From positions 1 through 53,002 of the forward strand of contig JAMXLI010000158.1 in assembly GCA_024281115.1 (NCBI GenBank): a stretch of 53,002 nucleotides of DNA, written 5' to 3'. The first letter of the stretch is position 1, and each line of letters starts with the position of its first letter. The position numbers and the translations under genes were made by a program. Positions 1-7,359 of the stretch are shown here, piece after piece. Below the pieces are notes generated by a model that was not told the origin of the DNA, ran no database searches, and saw nothing but the letters and a program-made list of their open reading frames with translations. The DNA comes from Terriglobales bacterium. Its GTDB lineage: Bacteria; Acidobacteriota; Terriglobia; Terriglobales; Acidobacteriaceae.

Positions 1-808
1 ATCCGCCCGTGGCCTGCAGGCCGCCGGAAATGAACTGAAAAATTGTGAAGCTGCTGGCCCCCGCGCCCACAAGATTCGGGTTGTCGCTGCTGAACACGAC
101 CTTGCTGAAGCCCGACCCGGTGAATGGTTCGGCGCCGTTGTCGGCCCCCGTGATCAGGTTCCAACTTGCGCCGGCGTCGGTGGAGCGCAAGATACCCAGG
201 CCGTAATAAGAATCGATCGCCGAGTTCGGCTCGCCCGTCCCGGCCAGCACCACGTTGAGGTTGCCCGGTTGCACCGCCAAGGCGCCCGTGGCCAGCGTAG
301 CTTCGTCATCGGTCAGCGGCGTCCAGGTAACCGTGGCGGGATCGGAGTTGGCGGCGTTGCTTGACTTCCACACTCCCCCATACGCGCCCGCAATGTAAAC
401 CGTGTTCCCCGTGGGATCGTTCGGATCCACGGCAACGGCGCTCACTCGTCCGCTGACTGGTCCATAGTCCTGGTCATCGGCGAGCCCGCTGGCATTGGAG
501 GCCAGGGGCGCGGGTCCCAGCGCAGTCCACTGCGTGGAAGCCCAGATCTGGGTGATGGTGGGCGCGCTCTGCGCGGCCTGCATAGCCTGCCGTCGAGCCC
601 GCATCGCCATCTTCTGGCGGTAGGCCCTGTATAGGCGGCCCGCCCCATTTTGCCCGCGGAACTTACGTCCCGCGCTGAACCATAGTTCCCGTCGCAGCGG
701 ATTGTCGCGCTCCGGACCGGCGGGGCGTGTTTTCGCCCAAGGAGTCAGGGGAACGAGCAGAATGCAGAGCAATACCCCGCCGAGGACACTGCACGTGCGC
801 TGGGTCAT
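1..808 (-). CDS. Secreted BNR/YCF48-like beta-propeller protein (3' end outside window)
   Basis: Reading leftwards from an ATG at 808, the frame stays open to the window edge (about 269 codons), so the C-terminus is missing. The N-terminus is a signal peptide (MTQRTCSVLGGVLLCILLVP...). After a basic linker come stretches typical of sialidase-like/photosystem-stability-type propellers: GRVSAVAVDPNDP, VYIAGAYGGVWKSSN, GALAVQPGNLNVVLAGTGE and GILRSTDAGASWNLI. The GVWKSSN and STDAGASW pieces are Asp-box-like blade motifs. Such proteins are exported and usually of unknown substrate; they are common in Acidobacteriota. It is divergent from modA. The family is clear from the repeats; the activity is not. 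Confidence 0.8.
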   Translation of the reverse strand, partial: MTQRTCSVLGGVLLCILLVPLTPWAKTRPAGPERDNPLRRELWFSAGRKFRGQNGAGRLYRAYRQKMAMRARRQAMQAAQSAPTITQIWASTQWTALGPAPLASNASGLADDQDYGPVSGRVSAVAVDPNDPTGNTVYIAGAYGGVWKSSNAANSDPATVTWTPLTDDEATLATGALAVQPGNLNVVLAGTGEPNSAIDSYYGLGILRSTDAGASWNLITGADNGAEPFTGSGFSKVVFSSDNPNLVGAGASSFTIFQFISGGLQATGG

Positions 809-908
809 ACCGCCAATCCTGGGATACCGGGGGAGAGCAGCAAGAGTATGTTGGCGGCCCGAAGCAGTGTCAACGCGAAATCACGGGCACGGGGCGCTTT
901 CGACGCGC

Positions 909-924
909 TCAATTACCAAATTGA
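909..924. promoter_or_regulatory. Inverted repeat upstream of modA, candidate operator
   Basis: TCAATT-ACCA-AATTGA is a perfect 6-bp inverted repeat with a 4-bp centre. It lies in an AT-rich patch between the divergent propeller gene and modA, about 74 bp before the modA ATG. Symmetry and placement suggest a dimeric regulator site. It does not look like the classical enterobacterial ModE box, and no regulator gene adjoins it. Confidence 0.35.
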
Positions 925-997
925 TACCGCGGCGGCTTGGACGCGGCTGGCTCCTTTGCAGCCGGGGGGAGCATGTCCCTACGCTACAATCGCCTGC

Positions 998-1792
998 ATG
1001 TCGGCCGCCCGCGCCTGGCTTGGCGTGATGATTTTGGCGTGCTGCGCGCTTGCCTTAAGCGCGCGGGCGCCGGAGCCGTCCACACCTCAGTTGACCGTAG
1101 CCGCGGCGGCCGATCTTAGCGTCGCACTGCAACAGATCGCGCTCGCTTTCGAGCAGCAAAGCGGCGCCAAGGTGCGGATTTCACTCGGCGCCTCCGGCAA
1201 CCTCGCGACGCAGATCGAGAATGGCGCGCCTTTCGACGTTTTTCTCTCCGCCGATCTCGATTACCCGCGCAAGCTGATCGCCGGGGGCGCAGCCGATGCC
1301 GGCCTGCGCACCTACGCTGTCGGCCGCCTGGTTCTATGGTTGCCTACGCAATCGAGTCTCGATCCCGAGCGACGCGGCCTGCAGGTCCTTCTCGATCCCT
1401 CGGTGAAGAAGATCTCCATCGCCAATCCGCAGCATGCTCCCTACGGGCGCGCCGCGGTGGCCGCTCTGCGCCACTTCAACCTGTACGACAAAGTGGCGCC
1501 GCGCCTGGTTTACGGAGAAAACGTCTCCCAGGCGGCGCAGTTCGTGGAATCAGGAAACGCCCAGGCCGGCCTGGTCGCGCTCGCCCATGCGCTGGCTCCG
1601 GGAATGGCAAACCAGGGGAGGTCCTGGATCATTCCCGCGGAAGCGTACCCGCCGCTTTATCAGGGCGCGGTCATCGTCTCGCGCTCTTCCCAAAAACCGC
1701 TCGCCGCGCGCTTCCTGCAATGCCTGCGCGCGCCCGCCTCGCAAGAGATTCTGCGGCGTTTTGGATTTGCGCCCCCGGAGAGTGACGACTGA
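998..1792 (+). CDS. modA: Molybdate ABC transporter, periplasmic substrate-binding protein
   Basis: The 264-aa protein captures molybdate (or tungstate) in the periplasm and delivers it to ModBC. A signal peptide (MSAARAWLGVMILACCALALSARA) is followed by the ModA N-terminal signature TVAAAADLSVALQQIA, the oxyanion-loop region LGASGNLATQIENGAPFDVF with SADLDYPRKL, and the C-terminal TLKKP-like segment replaced by ALAARFLQCLRAPASQEIL. The ATG at 998 is chosen because it begins the signal peptide; an earlier in-frame ATG at 848 would add 50 non-homologous residues. No Shine-Dalgarno sequence precedes 998. modB starts one base after the stop, so the genes are one operon. Confidence 0.93.
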   Translation: MSAARAWLGVMILACCALALSARAPEPSTPQLTVAAAADLSVALQQIALAFEQQSGAKVRISLGASGNLATQIENGAPFDVFLSADLDYPRKLIAGGAADAGLRTYAVGRLVLWLPTQSSLDPERRGLQVLLDPSVKKISIANPQHAPYGRAAVAALRHFNLYDKVAPRLVYGENVSQAAQFVESGNAQAGLVALAHALAPGMANQGRSWIIPAEAYPPLYQGAVIVSRSSQKPLAARFLQCLRAPASQEILRRFGFAPPESDD

Positions 1793-1793
1793 G

Positions 1794-2468
1794 ATGGACT
1801 GGACCGCATTTGCGCTGACCCTGCGGCTGGCCGTCCTGGTCACGGCGGTGCTGTTCGCCGTCGGGCTGCCGATTGCATACTGGATCAGCTTTTCGCCTTG
1901 GCGCTGGAAGTTCCTGGTGGAATCGCTGGTTGCGTTGCCGCTGGTGCTGCCGCCCACGGTGCTCGGATTTTATGTGCTGCTGGCCCTCGGCTCGCGCAGT
2001 CCCCTGGGCCGTTGGTGGCAATCCATCACTGGGCACACCCTGGCATTTACCTTTGAGGGCCTGGTGATCGGGTCTTTGTTGTACAGCCTGCCTTTCGCCG
2101 TCCAGCCTTTTGCGGCATCTTTTGGCAGCGTGGACCGGCGCCTGCTCGCGGCCTCGGCCACGCTGGGCGCCACTCCGCTGCGCACTTTCACCCGCGTGAT
2201 ACTGCCGCTTTCCGCCTCCGGCCTGCTCACCGGAATCGCGCTCACCTTCGCCCATACCCTGGGAGAATTCGGAGTGGTGCTGATGGTGGGGGGGAACATT
2301 CCCGGCGTAACCCGGACCGTCTCGATCGAGATCTACGATCAGGTGCAGGCATTCAATTACTCGGCGGCCAATCAGACAGCGCTCGTCCTACTGGCGATTT
2401 CTTTTGTGGTGCTCTCGCTGGTATACGCATTGAACCGCAAAGCCTGGGTGCTATGGCCTTGGAGGTAG
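1794..2468 (+). CDS. modB: Molybdate ABC transporter permease
   Basis: The 224-aa inner-membrane permease forms the molybdate channel. It starts MDWTAFALTLRLAVLVTAVLF, one base after the modA stop, and shows about five hydrophobic segments. The family features LVALPLVLPPTVLGFYVL and the EAA loop region AASATLGATPLRTFTRVILP followed by GLLTGIALTFAHTLGEFGVVLMVGGNIPG are all present, so the coupling helix that docks on ModC is intact. Length is normal for ModB. The coding region overlaps modC by 16 bases, which fits translational coupling. Confidence 0.94.
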   Translation: MDWTAFALTLRLAVLVTAVLFAVGLPIAYWISFSPWRWKFLVESLVALPLVLPPTVLGFYVLLALGSRSPLGRWWQSITGHTLAFTFEGLVIGSLLYSLPFAVQPFAASFGSVDRRLLAASATLGATPLRTFTRVILPLSASGLLTGIALTFAHTLGEFGVVLMVGGNIPGVTRTVSIEIYDQVQAFNYSAANQTALVLLAISFVVLSLVYALNRKAWVLWPWR

Positions 2469-3610
2469 ACTCCCCCCAGCGCAGCGCCGAACGTTCCCGC
2501 GCACCTGAAAACGCGGGTCTGCAGGTATCCATCCGCGGCTTGCATCGCGACGGGGGAGGAGGGCAATTTTCGCTGGCCCTGGACTGGCAGGCGCAGCCGG
2601 GCTTCAACGTGGTGTTCGGCGCCTCGGGGGCGGGGAAGACCACGCTGCTCGACTGCATCGCGGGGCTGGCCCGTCCTGGGTCCGGGCGCATCAGCCTGGG
2701 CCCGGAAGTGCTTTTTGACAGTGCCGCCGGAGTTGACCTGCCGCCAGCGCGGCGCCGCGTCGGCTACGTCTTCCAGGACCTGGCCTTGTTCCCGCACCTG
2801 ACTGTGGCCGGCAATGTCGCCTACGGCCTTCTCCATCTGCAGCCGCATGCTGGCCGGGAGCGCGTGCACGCCATCCTGCGGCGTTTCCGGATCGATTCAC
2901 TGGCGGCGCGTCGCCCCTCCCAGATTTCCGGGGGCGAGCGCCAGCGGGTTGCGCTGGCCCGCGCCCTGGTCACCGACCCCGCCATCCTGCTGTTGGACGA
3001 GCCGATGGCGGGGCTGGACGCCCCTACCAAGTCGAACCTGCTGGCGGACTTGCGGGCATGGAACCAGGAGCGTCGCATCCCTATCGTTTACGTCACCCAC
3101 ACGCGCGAGGAAGTGTTTGCGCTGGCCGACCGCGTGGCCGTGCTGGAAGCAGGCAGAATCACCGCGCAAGGCACGCCCTACGAGGTGCTGGAGGCCCCCC
3201 GCCGCGAAAGCATCGCGCAGCTCGCCGGGTTCGAGAACCGCTTCGAAGCGCACGTGGCCGAGACGCATGAAAAAACCGGCACCATGACGTGCCGCCTGGC
3301 TGGGACTGCGGTTGAGATTGAAGCGCCGCTCATGCGCAGCGCCGCGGGAGCGAACGTGCGGCTGGCCCTGCGCGCCGGCGACATCCTGCTGGCCACTGCC
3401 CCTCCGGAGAAAATCAGCGCGCGCAATATCATTGCCGGAACAGTTCGCACGCTTGAGCAGCGCGACTTTATGGTGGTGGCGATGGTCGATTGCGGCGTCG
3501 CCTTCGAGGTCCACCTGACCCCCGGGGCGCGCGACGCCCTGCAGCTTCAACCTGGGACCGCCGTGTGGCTGGTGATCAAGACCCACTCCTTCCACGTGAT
3601 TCGGGAATAG
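2453..3610 (+). CDS. modC: Molybdate ABC transporter ATP-binding protein with Mop/TOBE domain
   Basis: The 385-aa ATPase energises ModB. Visible motifs are Walker A GASGAGKTT, the Q-loop FQDLALFPHLTV, signature ISGGERQRVALARAL, Walker B AILLLDEPMAGLD, and the H-loop VTHTREE. After the ATPase domain (to about residue 245) the C-terminal part, including SARNIIAGTVRTLEQ and VHLTPGARDALQLQPGTAVWLVIKTHSFHV, is a molybdate-binding Mop/TOBE domain, expected for ModC rather than for other importers. The start at 2453 overlaps modB. It is the last gene of modABC and converges on tetR. Confidence 0.94.
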   Translation: MALEVDSPQRSAERSRAPENAGLQVSIRGLHRDGGGGQFSLALDWQAQPGFNVVFGASGAGKTTLLDCIAGLARPGSGRISLGPEVLFDSAAGVDLPPARRRVGYVFQDLALFPHLTVAGNVAYGLLHLQPHAGRERVHAILRRFRIDSLAARRPSQISGGERQRVALARALVTDPAILLLDEPMAGLDAPTKSNLLADLRAWNQERRIPIVYVTHTREEVFALADRVAVLEAGRITAQGTPYEVLEAPRRESIAQLAGFENRFEAHVAETHEKTGTMTCRLAGTAVEIEAPLMRSAAGANVRLALRAGDILLATAPPEKISARNIIAGTVRTLEQRDFMVVAMVDCGVAFEVHLTPGARDALQLQPGTAVWLVIKTHSFHVIRE

Positions 3611-3650
3611 CGGCGAAGGAATCGCTTTCGGCTGTGCCAGGCCGACGCGC

Positions 3651-4256
3651 TTAACCGCGATTCTGCTTATGCGGGGCGCACAATGTGCCCAGCAGGAAGG
3701 TGAGGTCGGACCTTACCCAACGCGCCAGCGGGCCTTCCCGGTAGATCGCCCAGGCCAGCAGCGAGCCGTTGTAGGTGCTTTGGACCAGGCGCGACAGGCG
3801 GCGCGTGTTGCATGGCCGCAACTCTCCGGCGGCCACCGCTGCATCAAGAAGCCTCTGCGTTTCGCGCGCCAGCTCGCGGAACTGCCGTAGGGTGACCGCG
3901 CGAAAGTCCGCATCGGTGAGATCAATCTGCAGATACGCGAGACCATTGGCCATGGCCTGCGGCGTGGCAGCGAAGCCGCTGCATTCGACGTACAACCCGA
4001 CGAGCGCCTTGAGCGGGGACTTGTGGCGCGCGCGCGCGGCCACGAAATGCTGCTCGAGCCCGGAGGTTCCGGCCCGGCAAGCAGCAAGCAGCAGGCCGCG
4101 CTTGGTCCGAAAACGCTGGATCAGCGTAGCCGGGACGACCCCCGCCTCCTGGGCGATTTCAGCCAGGGTAAGTTGGGCGGGACTGACTCGCTGCATGACG
4201 CGGGCGGCGGCGGCCAGGATTTCCTGATCGGTGGTTTGGCGCGGGCGCGGGGTCAT
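3651..4256 (-). CDS. TetR/AcrR-family transcriptional regulator
   Basis: The 201-aa repressor has an N-terminal TetR helix-turn-helix, ILAAAARVMQ...LTLAEIAQEAGVVPATLIQRFRTKRGLLLAA, with the usual TLYxxFxxKexL element as TLIQRFRTKRGLL. The C-terminal ligand domain, about 130 residues and mostly helical, gives no clue to its effector. It is divergent from the SDR gene at 4368 and shares with it a 111-bp AT-rich region containing two near-identical 17-bp repeats, so autorepression plus control of the SDR gene is the natural reading. The ligand is unknown and may be the SDR substrate. Confidence 0.9.
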   Translation of the reverse strand: MTPRPRQTTDQEILAAAARVMQRVSPAQLTLAEIAQEAGVVPATLIQRFRTKRGLLLAACRAGTSGLEQHFVAARARHKSPLKALVGLYVECSGFAATPQAMANGLAYLQIDLTDADFRAVTLRQFRELARETQRLLDAAVAAGELRPCNTRRLSRLVQSTYNGSLLAWAIYREGPLARWVRSDLTFLLGTLCAPHKQNRG

Positions 4257-4288
4257 GGAGCGGGCAGGGGTGCCGCACTGCAGTATAT

Positions 4289-4337
4289 ATGAATGGCTAT
4301 TTATTTATTGCTTGACATTTATGAACGGCTATTTATT
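4289..4337. promoter_or_regulatory. Duplicated 17-bp operator between tetR and the SDR gene
   Basis: ATGAATGGCTATTTATT at 4289-4305 and ATGAACGGCTATTTATT at 4321-4337 match at 16 of 17 positions and start 32 bp apart, about three helical turns. Each contains an imperfect palindrome AAYGGCTATT. The second copy fills the -35/-10 spacer of the SDR promoter, and the first sits just upstream of the -10-like TATACT (minus strand, 4282-4287) of tetR. This is what a TetR dimer operator repeated once per divergent promoter would look like. Confidence 0.7.
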
Positions 4338-4339
4338 AT
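4312..4339 (+). promoter_or_regulatory. Sigma-70-type promoter for the SDR gene
   Basis: A perfect TTGACA at 4312-4317 and TATTAT at 4334-4339 are separated by 16 bp. Transcription would begin near 4346, leaving a leader of about 20 nt that carries the Shine-Dalgarno sequence at 4357-4362. The operator copy at 4321-4337 overlaps the spacer and -10, so a bound repressor would block polymerase. Confidence 0.7.
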
Positions 4340-4356
4340 GACCGCGTTCCGCCAAT

Positions 4357-4362
4357 AGGAGG
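4357..4362 (+). promoter_or_regulatory. Strong Shine-Dalgarno sequence pointing to a CTG start
   Basis: AGGAGG stands five bases before an in-frame CTG at 4368. The frame has a stop at 4356-4358 and contains no ATG, GTG or TTG before GTG 4422. That GTG lies inside the conserved first beta strand of the SDR fold (KIALVAGATRGAG) and has no Shine-Dalgarno sequence. The site therefore decides the start in favour of CTG 4368. Confidence 0.6.
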
Positions 4363-4367
4363 CGAGC

Positions 4368-5375
4368 CTGTCCCGCTCCGCCGCATATCGCGCCCCCAGC
4401 CTGCGAGGCAAAATCGCGCTGGTGGCCGGCGCTACCCGCGGCGCCGGGCGCGGCATCGCGGTGGCGCTGGGCGAGGCGGGCGCGACCGTGTACTGCACCG
4501 GGCGCAGTTCGCGCGGGCATTCCGTCACGCCGGGCCGGCCGGAAACCATCGAGGAGACCGCGCAACTGGTCGCGGCGGCGGGCGGGCGCGGTATCCCCGT
4601 CCGGGTGGACCACACCGAGCCCCAACAGGTGAAGAAGCTGGTTGCCGGCATCCGGCGCCGCCACCGCGGGCTCGATATCCTGGTAAACGACGTCTGGGGC
4701 GGCGATCCGCTCACCGAGTTCGGCAAACCCTTCTGGAACACCGATCTGGAAAACGGTCTGCACATGCTCAAGCAGGCCGTAAACTCGCACATCATCACCG
4801 CGCACTATGCCGCGCCGCTTATGCTCGGCCGCCAGGGCGCGATGATCTTCGAGATCACCGATGGCGACACGTTTCACTATCGCGGCAATCTCTTCTACGA
4901 CCTGGTGAAAATCTCTGTCATCCGGCTGGCGTTTGCCATGTCGCGCGAACTGCGCAAGCAGGGCGTGGTGGCCCTGGCCCTGACGCCGGGTTTCCTGCGC
5001 TCCGAGGCGGTGCTGCAACACTTCGGGGTTTCGGAGGCCAACTGGAGGGCGGCTGCAAACAAGGTGCCGCCCGGGCGTAAACAGAGGGTGGTGCACGACG
5101 ACACCGTGGATTTTATGTTTTCCGAGTCGCCCCGCTATGTCGGGAGGGCGGTGGTTGCGCTCGCCGCTGACCCCAAGGTGAAGAACAAGAGCGGACGTGT
5201 CTTCAGTTCCTGGGGGCTTTCCCGCGAGTACGGCTTCACCGATGTGGACGGAACCCGGCCCGATTGGGGGCGTCACGCCGCCAGGACCTACGGCAAATAC
5301 AAGTTCTGCGACGAGCGCTTTTATTCCTACTGGGCCCCCGGTCTGGTGGAGCGCATTTTTCCGGATTGGTTCTGA
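4368..5375 (+). CDS. Short-chain dehydrogenase/reductase, probable CTG start
   Basis: The 335-aa NAD(P)-dependent oxidoreductase of the SDR family shows the nucleotide-binding strand and glycine motif KIALVAGATRGAGRGIAVALGEAGATVYCTGR, the DILVNDVWGG element where classical SDRs have NNAG, and a YRGNLFYDLVKISVIRLAFAMSREL segment with the catalytic Tyr...Lys (Y-x3-K form shifted to YDLVK). Length is above the usual 250 because of a C-terminal extension (FSSWGLSREYGFTDVDGTRPDW). It resembles SDR proteins often annotated as dehydrogenases of unknown substrate. A GTG at 4422 would remove the first strand. The 3' end overlaps the convergent glycosyltransferase gene by 49 bases. Confidence 0.85.
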   Translation: MSRSAAYRAPSLRGKIALVAGATRGAGRGIAVALGEAGATVYCTGRSSRGHSVTPGRPETIEETAQLVAAAGGRGIPVRVDHTEPQQVKKLVAGIRRRHRGLDILVNDVWGGDPLTEFGKPFWNTDLENGLHMLKQAVNSHIITAHYAAPLMLGRQGAMIFEITDGDTFHYRGNLFYDLVKISVIRLAFAMSRELRKQGVVALALTPGFLRSEAVLQHFGVSEANWRAAANKVPPGRKQRVVHDDTVDFMFSESPRYVGRAVVALAADPKVKNKSGRVFSSWGLSREYGFTDVDGTRPDWGRHAARTYGKYKFCDERFYSYWAPGLVERIFPDWF

Positions 5376-6970
5376 TTCCAGGGCGCTGGTCCGCCTTCGC
5401 GCCGTGCTTCCACCGCCCGCTCTATTTCGATCACTGCTACCCACTGGCCTCCGCGGTGCTGCTCGTACACGATTTGTCCTCCGAGCAGTTGCGCGCCGAA
5501 CAATGGCGGTACGTCCTGGTGATATCCGAAGAAGCGTTCTTTCAAGCGTGTCCAGGCTGGCCACCGCTCCAGCCATCGCCAGCTGGGCTGGTACTTAGTG
5601 GAAAAGAGCAAGGCCGCCCCATAGCCGGACCGCAACTCCGCGGCCGCTTGCAGGTTGGCCAGCGAGAAATCTTCTATGCGCATGATCTGAACGGGGCGGG
5701 CAACATAGCCCAGGTAGGGCCGGGTCAGCTCATCCGACGCAGGCCAGGCGGTGAGCACGCGTGCGTCGCGGAAGCGCGCCGCCACAAACCGCTCCGCTTG
5801 CTGGTGCAGCAGTACATAGTCGCGGTAGGCCAGGTTATCCTCGGGCGCAAATCCATAGGGTGGGTTCACGAAAAGACCGCTGGCGAGGCCGAGCATCACA
5901 ATCGCGATCACCAGGCGCCATGCGCGCACCCGCCGCCACAGTGTCGAGACGCACAGAATGATCACCAGGGGCACGGCGGGCAGCAGGTAGCGCGCGAGGG
6001 GTGCGCCGCCGATAACAGACAGGGCAGCGGCGTAGCTGGCGATCACTGCCGCGAATGCCGCCTGCACGGCAAAGGCGATGCGCGGACGCTCTCCCGAGGC
6101 ATCCTCGAGCGGCGGATACATCATGGCCAGGCCCGCCGCCACCGTAATCATGAACAGGTTCATGTAGCCGGTGAGCTGCCAGATCCGCAGCAGGCCGGCC
6201 AGCAGGATGCGCAGAGGGTGGAGCGTAGCCTCCAGGTTGTAACGCACGAACTCGGGGTTGCCGAAGGCGTATCCCGTGCGCGCCCAGTGATAGGCGAACC
6301 ACGTCCCCAGGGGCGCCAGGGGCAGGAGCAGGGCCGCCAGGCGCCGCCGCGAGAATTGCGGGAACAGGCACAGCGGCTCCACGGCGCGACGCCGTCTGTG
6401 TATGAATCGGGATGCAAATTCCCAGCCCAGCAATGCCAGCGGGGCGAGGATGGCAGTCTCCTTGGCCAGGGCAGCCAACGAAAACCAGGCGGCAGTGCTC
6501 CCCGGGCGATCGGAGAGATACGCGGCCAGGCCCCAGAAGGTGAGTCCGGCGGCGGCCACGTCCAGGTGCGCCAGCGAGCTCTGCGCAAAGAAAACCGGGT
6601 ACACGGCAGTACACAAGGTTGCGCCGGCTGCGACCTGTCGGTTGGCCGCGAGTTCCGCAAGGCGGTAAACGCCGGTCAGGGCGAAGGCCGCGCTCAGCAG
6701 CATGGCGATGCGCGTCACCGCGGGAGAGGCCCCGGCCAGCTTCCAGGCCAGCGCCAGCCAGGCGATTACCAGCGGGGGATGCGCATTGGTCAACGTGCTC
6801 TGCGGAATCAGGTTGCCGTGCAGCAGCAGGTCGCGGGCCGCGGGCACGAAATAGCCGGATTCGTCCCAGAAGTAGGGCAGCCGCAGCAGCGGAGCATGCG
6901 CCGCCAGGATCGCGGCGAAGCACAGGAAGGACAGCAGCGCCGGAGGGCAACGCTCGCCCGGCAACCGCAC
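5327..6970 (-). CDS. GT39/PMT-like membrane glycosyltransferase
   Basis: The 547-aa integral membrane protein has about 10-12 hydrophobic segments. The first periplasmic loop carries the catalytic acidic pair of ArnT/PMT-type GT-C enzymes in LPYFWDESGYFVPAARDLL, followed by the conserved NAHPPLVIAWLALAWKL region. Such enzymes transfer a sugar from a polyprenyl-phosphate carrier onto lipid or protein at the outer face of the inner membrane; donor and acceptor cannot be told here. The start is GTG at 6970, the only usable one upstream of the first helix. The C-terminal part is soluble (FFGYHQDVPPLFGAQLLGGQIVYEQ) and its coding end overlaps the SDR gene tail to tail. Confidence 0.85.
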   Translation of the reverse strand: MRLPGERCPPALLSFLCFAAILAAHAPLLRLPYFWDESGYFVPAARDLLLHGNLIPQSTLTNAHPPLVIAWLALAWKLAGASPAVTRIAMLLSAAFALTGVYRLAELAANRQVAAGATLCTAVYPVFFAQSSLAHLDVAAAGLTFWGLAAYLSDRPGSTAAWFSLAALAKETAILAPLALLGWEFASRFIHRRRRAVEPLCLFPQFSRRRLAALLLPLAPLGTWFAYHWARTGYAFGNPEFVRYNLEATLHPLRILLAGLLRIWQLTGYMNLFMITVAAGLAMMYPPLEDASGERPRIAFAVQAAFAAVIASYAAALSVIGGAPLARYLLPAVPLVIILCVSTLWRRVRAWRLVIAIVMLGLASGLFVNPPYGFAPEDNLAYRDYVLLHQQAERFVAARFRDARVLTAWPASDELTRPYLGYVARPVQIMRIEDFSLANLQAAAELRSGYGAALLFSTKYQPSWRWLERWPAWTRLKERFFGYHQDVPPLFGAQLLGGQIVYEQHRGGQWVAVIEIERAVEARREGGPAPWNQNQSGKMRSTRPGAQ

Positions 6971-7025
6971 GCGCCAGTACGTCCCCGCTCTCCGCTGGGC
7001 AGCGTCCGAGCCGCCGTTGGCGCCG

Positions 7026-7322
7026 CTAATGGACGGGCCCCGAGCCTGCCACGCGCGGATCGAGCTTGATTTCGCCGAAAGCCTGCTCGTAGCTGACGAT
7101 GTTCTGCTGCAGGATGGCCAGCAGCGCTTTGGCTTGCTGCGGGCTCAGGTAAATTCCCTGGAAGTTGTGGACTTCCACTTGCGTCTCGCTCTGCTGCTGC
7201 AGGGTGCCAAAGACGAGGAAGAAGTCCCAGACATTCACGCGCACCTGCACGCTGTTAGCGTAGCTCTCGCGGTAGTCGGGCCGGTTCACTAATTTGACGT
7301 TCGGCTGGGCGGGGATGGCCAT
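7026..7322 (-). CDS. DUF3467 family protein
   Basis: The 98-aa soluble protein matches the DUF3467 pattern: an RPDYRESYANSVQVRVNVWDFFLVFG opening, a central acidic/polar strand, and the ending IYLSPQQAKALLAILQQNIVSYEQAFGEI. The family function is unknown; the fold is thought to be a small alpha/beta module. It is 55 bases upstream of the glycosyltransferase and 37 bases downstream of the VWFA gene on the same strand, so it may belong to one transcript. The ATG at 7322 is the first possible start. Confidence 0.88.
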   Translation of the reverse strand: MAIPAQPNVKLVNRPDYRESYANSVQVRVNVWDFFLVFGTLQQQSETQVEVHNFQGIYLSPQQAKALLAILQQNIVSYEQAFGEIKLDPRVAGSGPVH

Positions 7323-7359
7323 AGCGGTACGAGTCTATCGCACCCGCCCGGGCTGGGTG

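Noticed and set aside
985-990. TACAAT as a -10 giving a leaderless modA
   Set aside because: It is well placed for a leaderless start, but no -35 at proper spacing (nearest TTGCAG is 23 bases away).
5264-7069. 600-codon plus-strand open frame
   Set aside because: Antisense to the glycosyltransferase, with Arg/Gly/Gln-rich composition and no membrane or catalytic motif.
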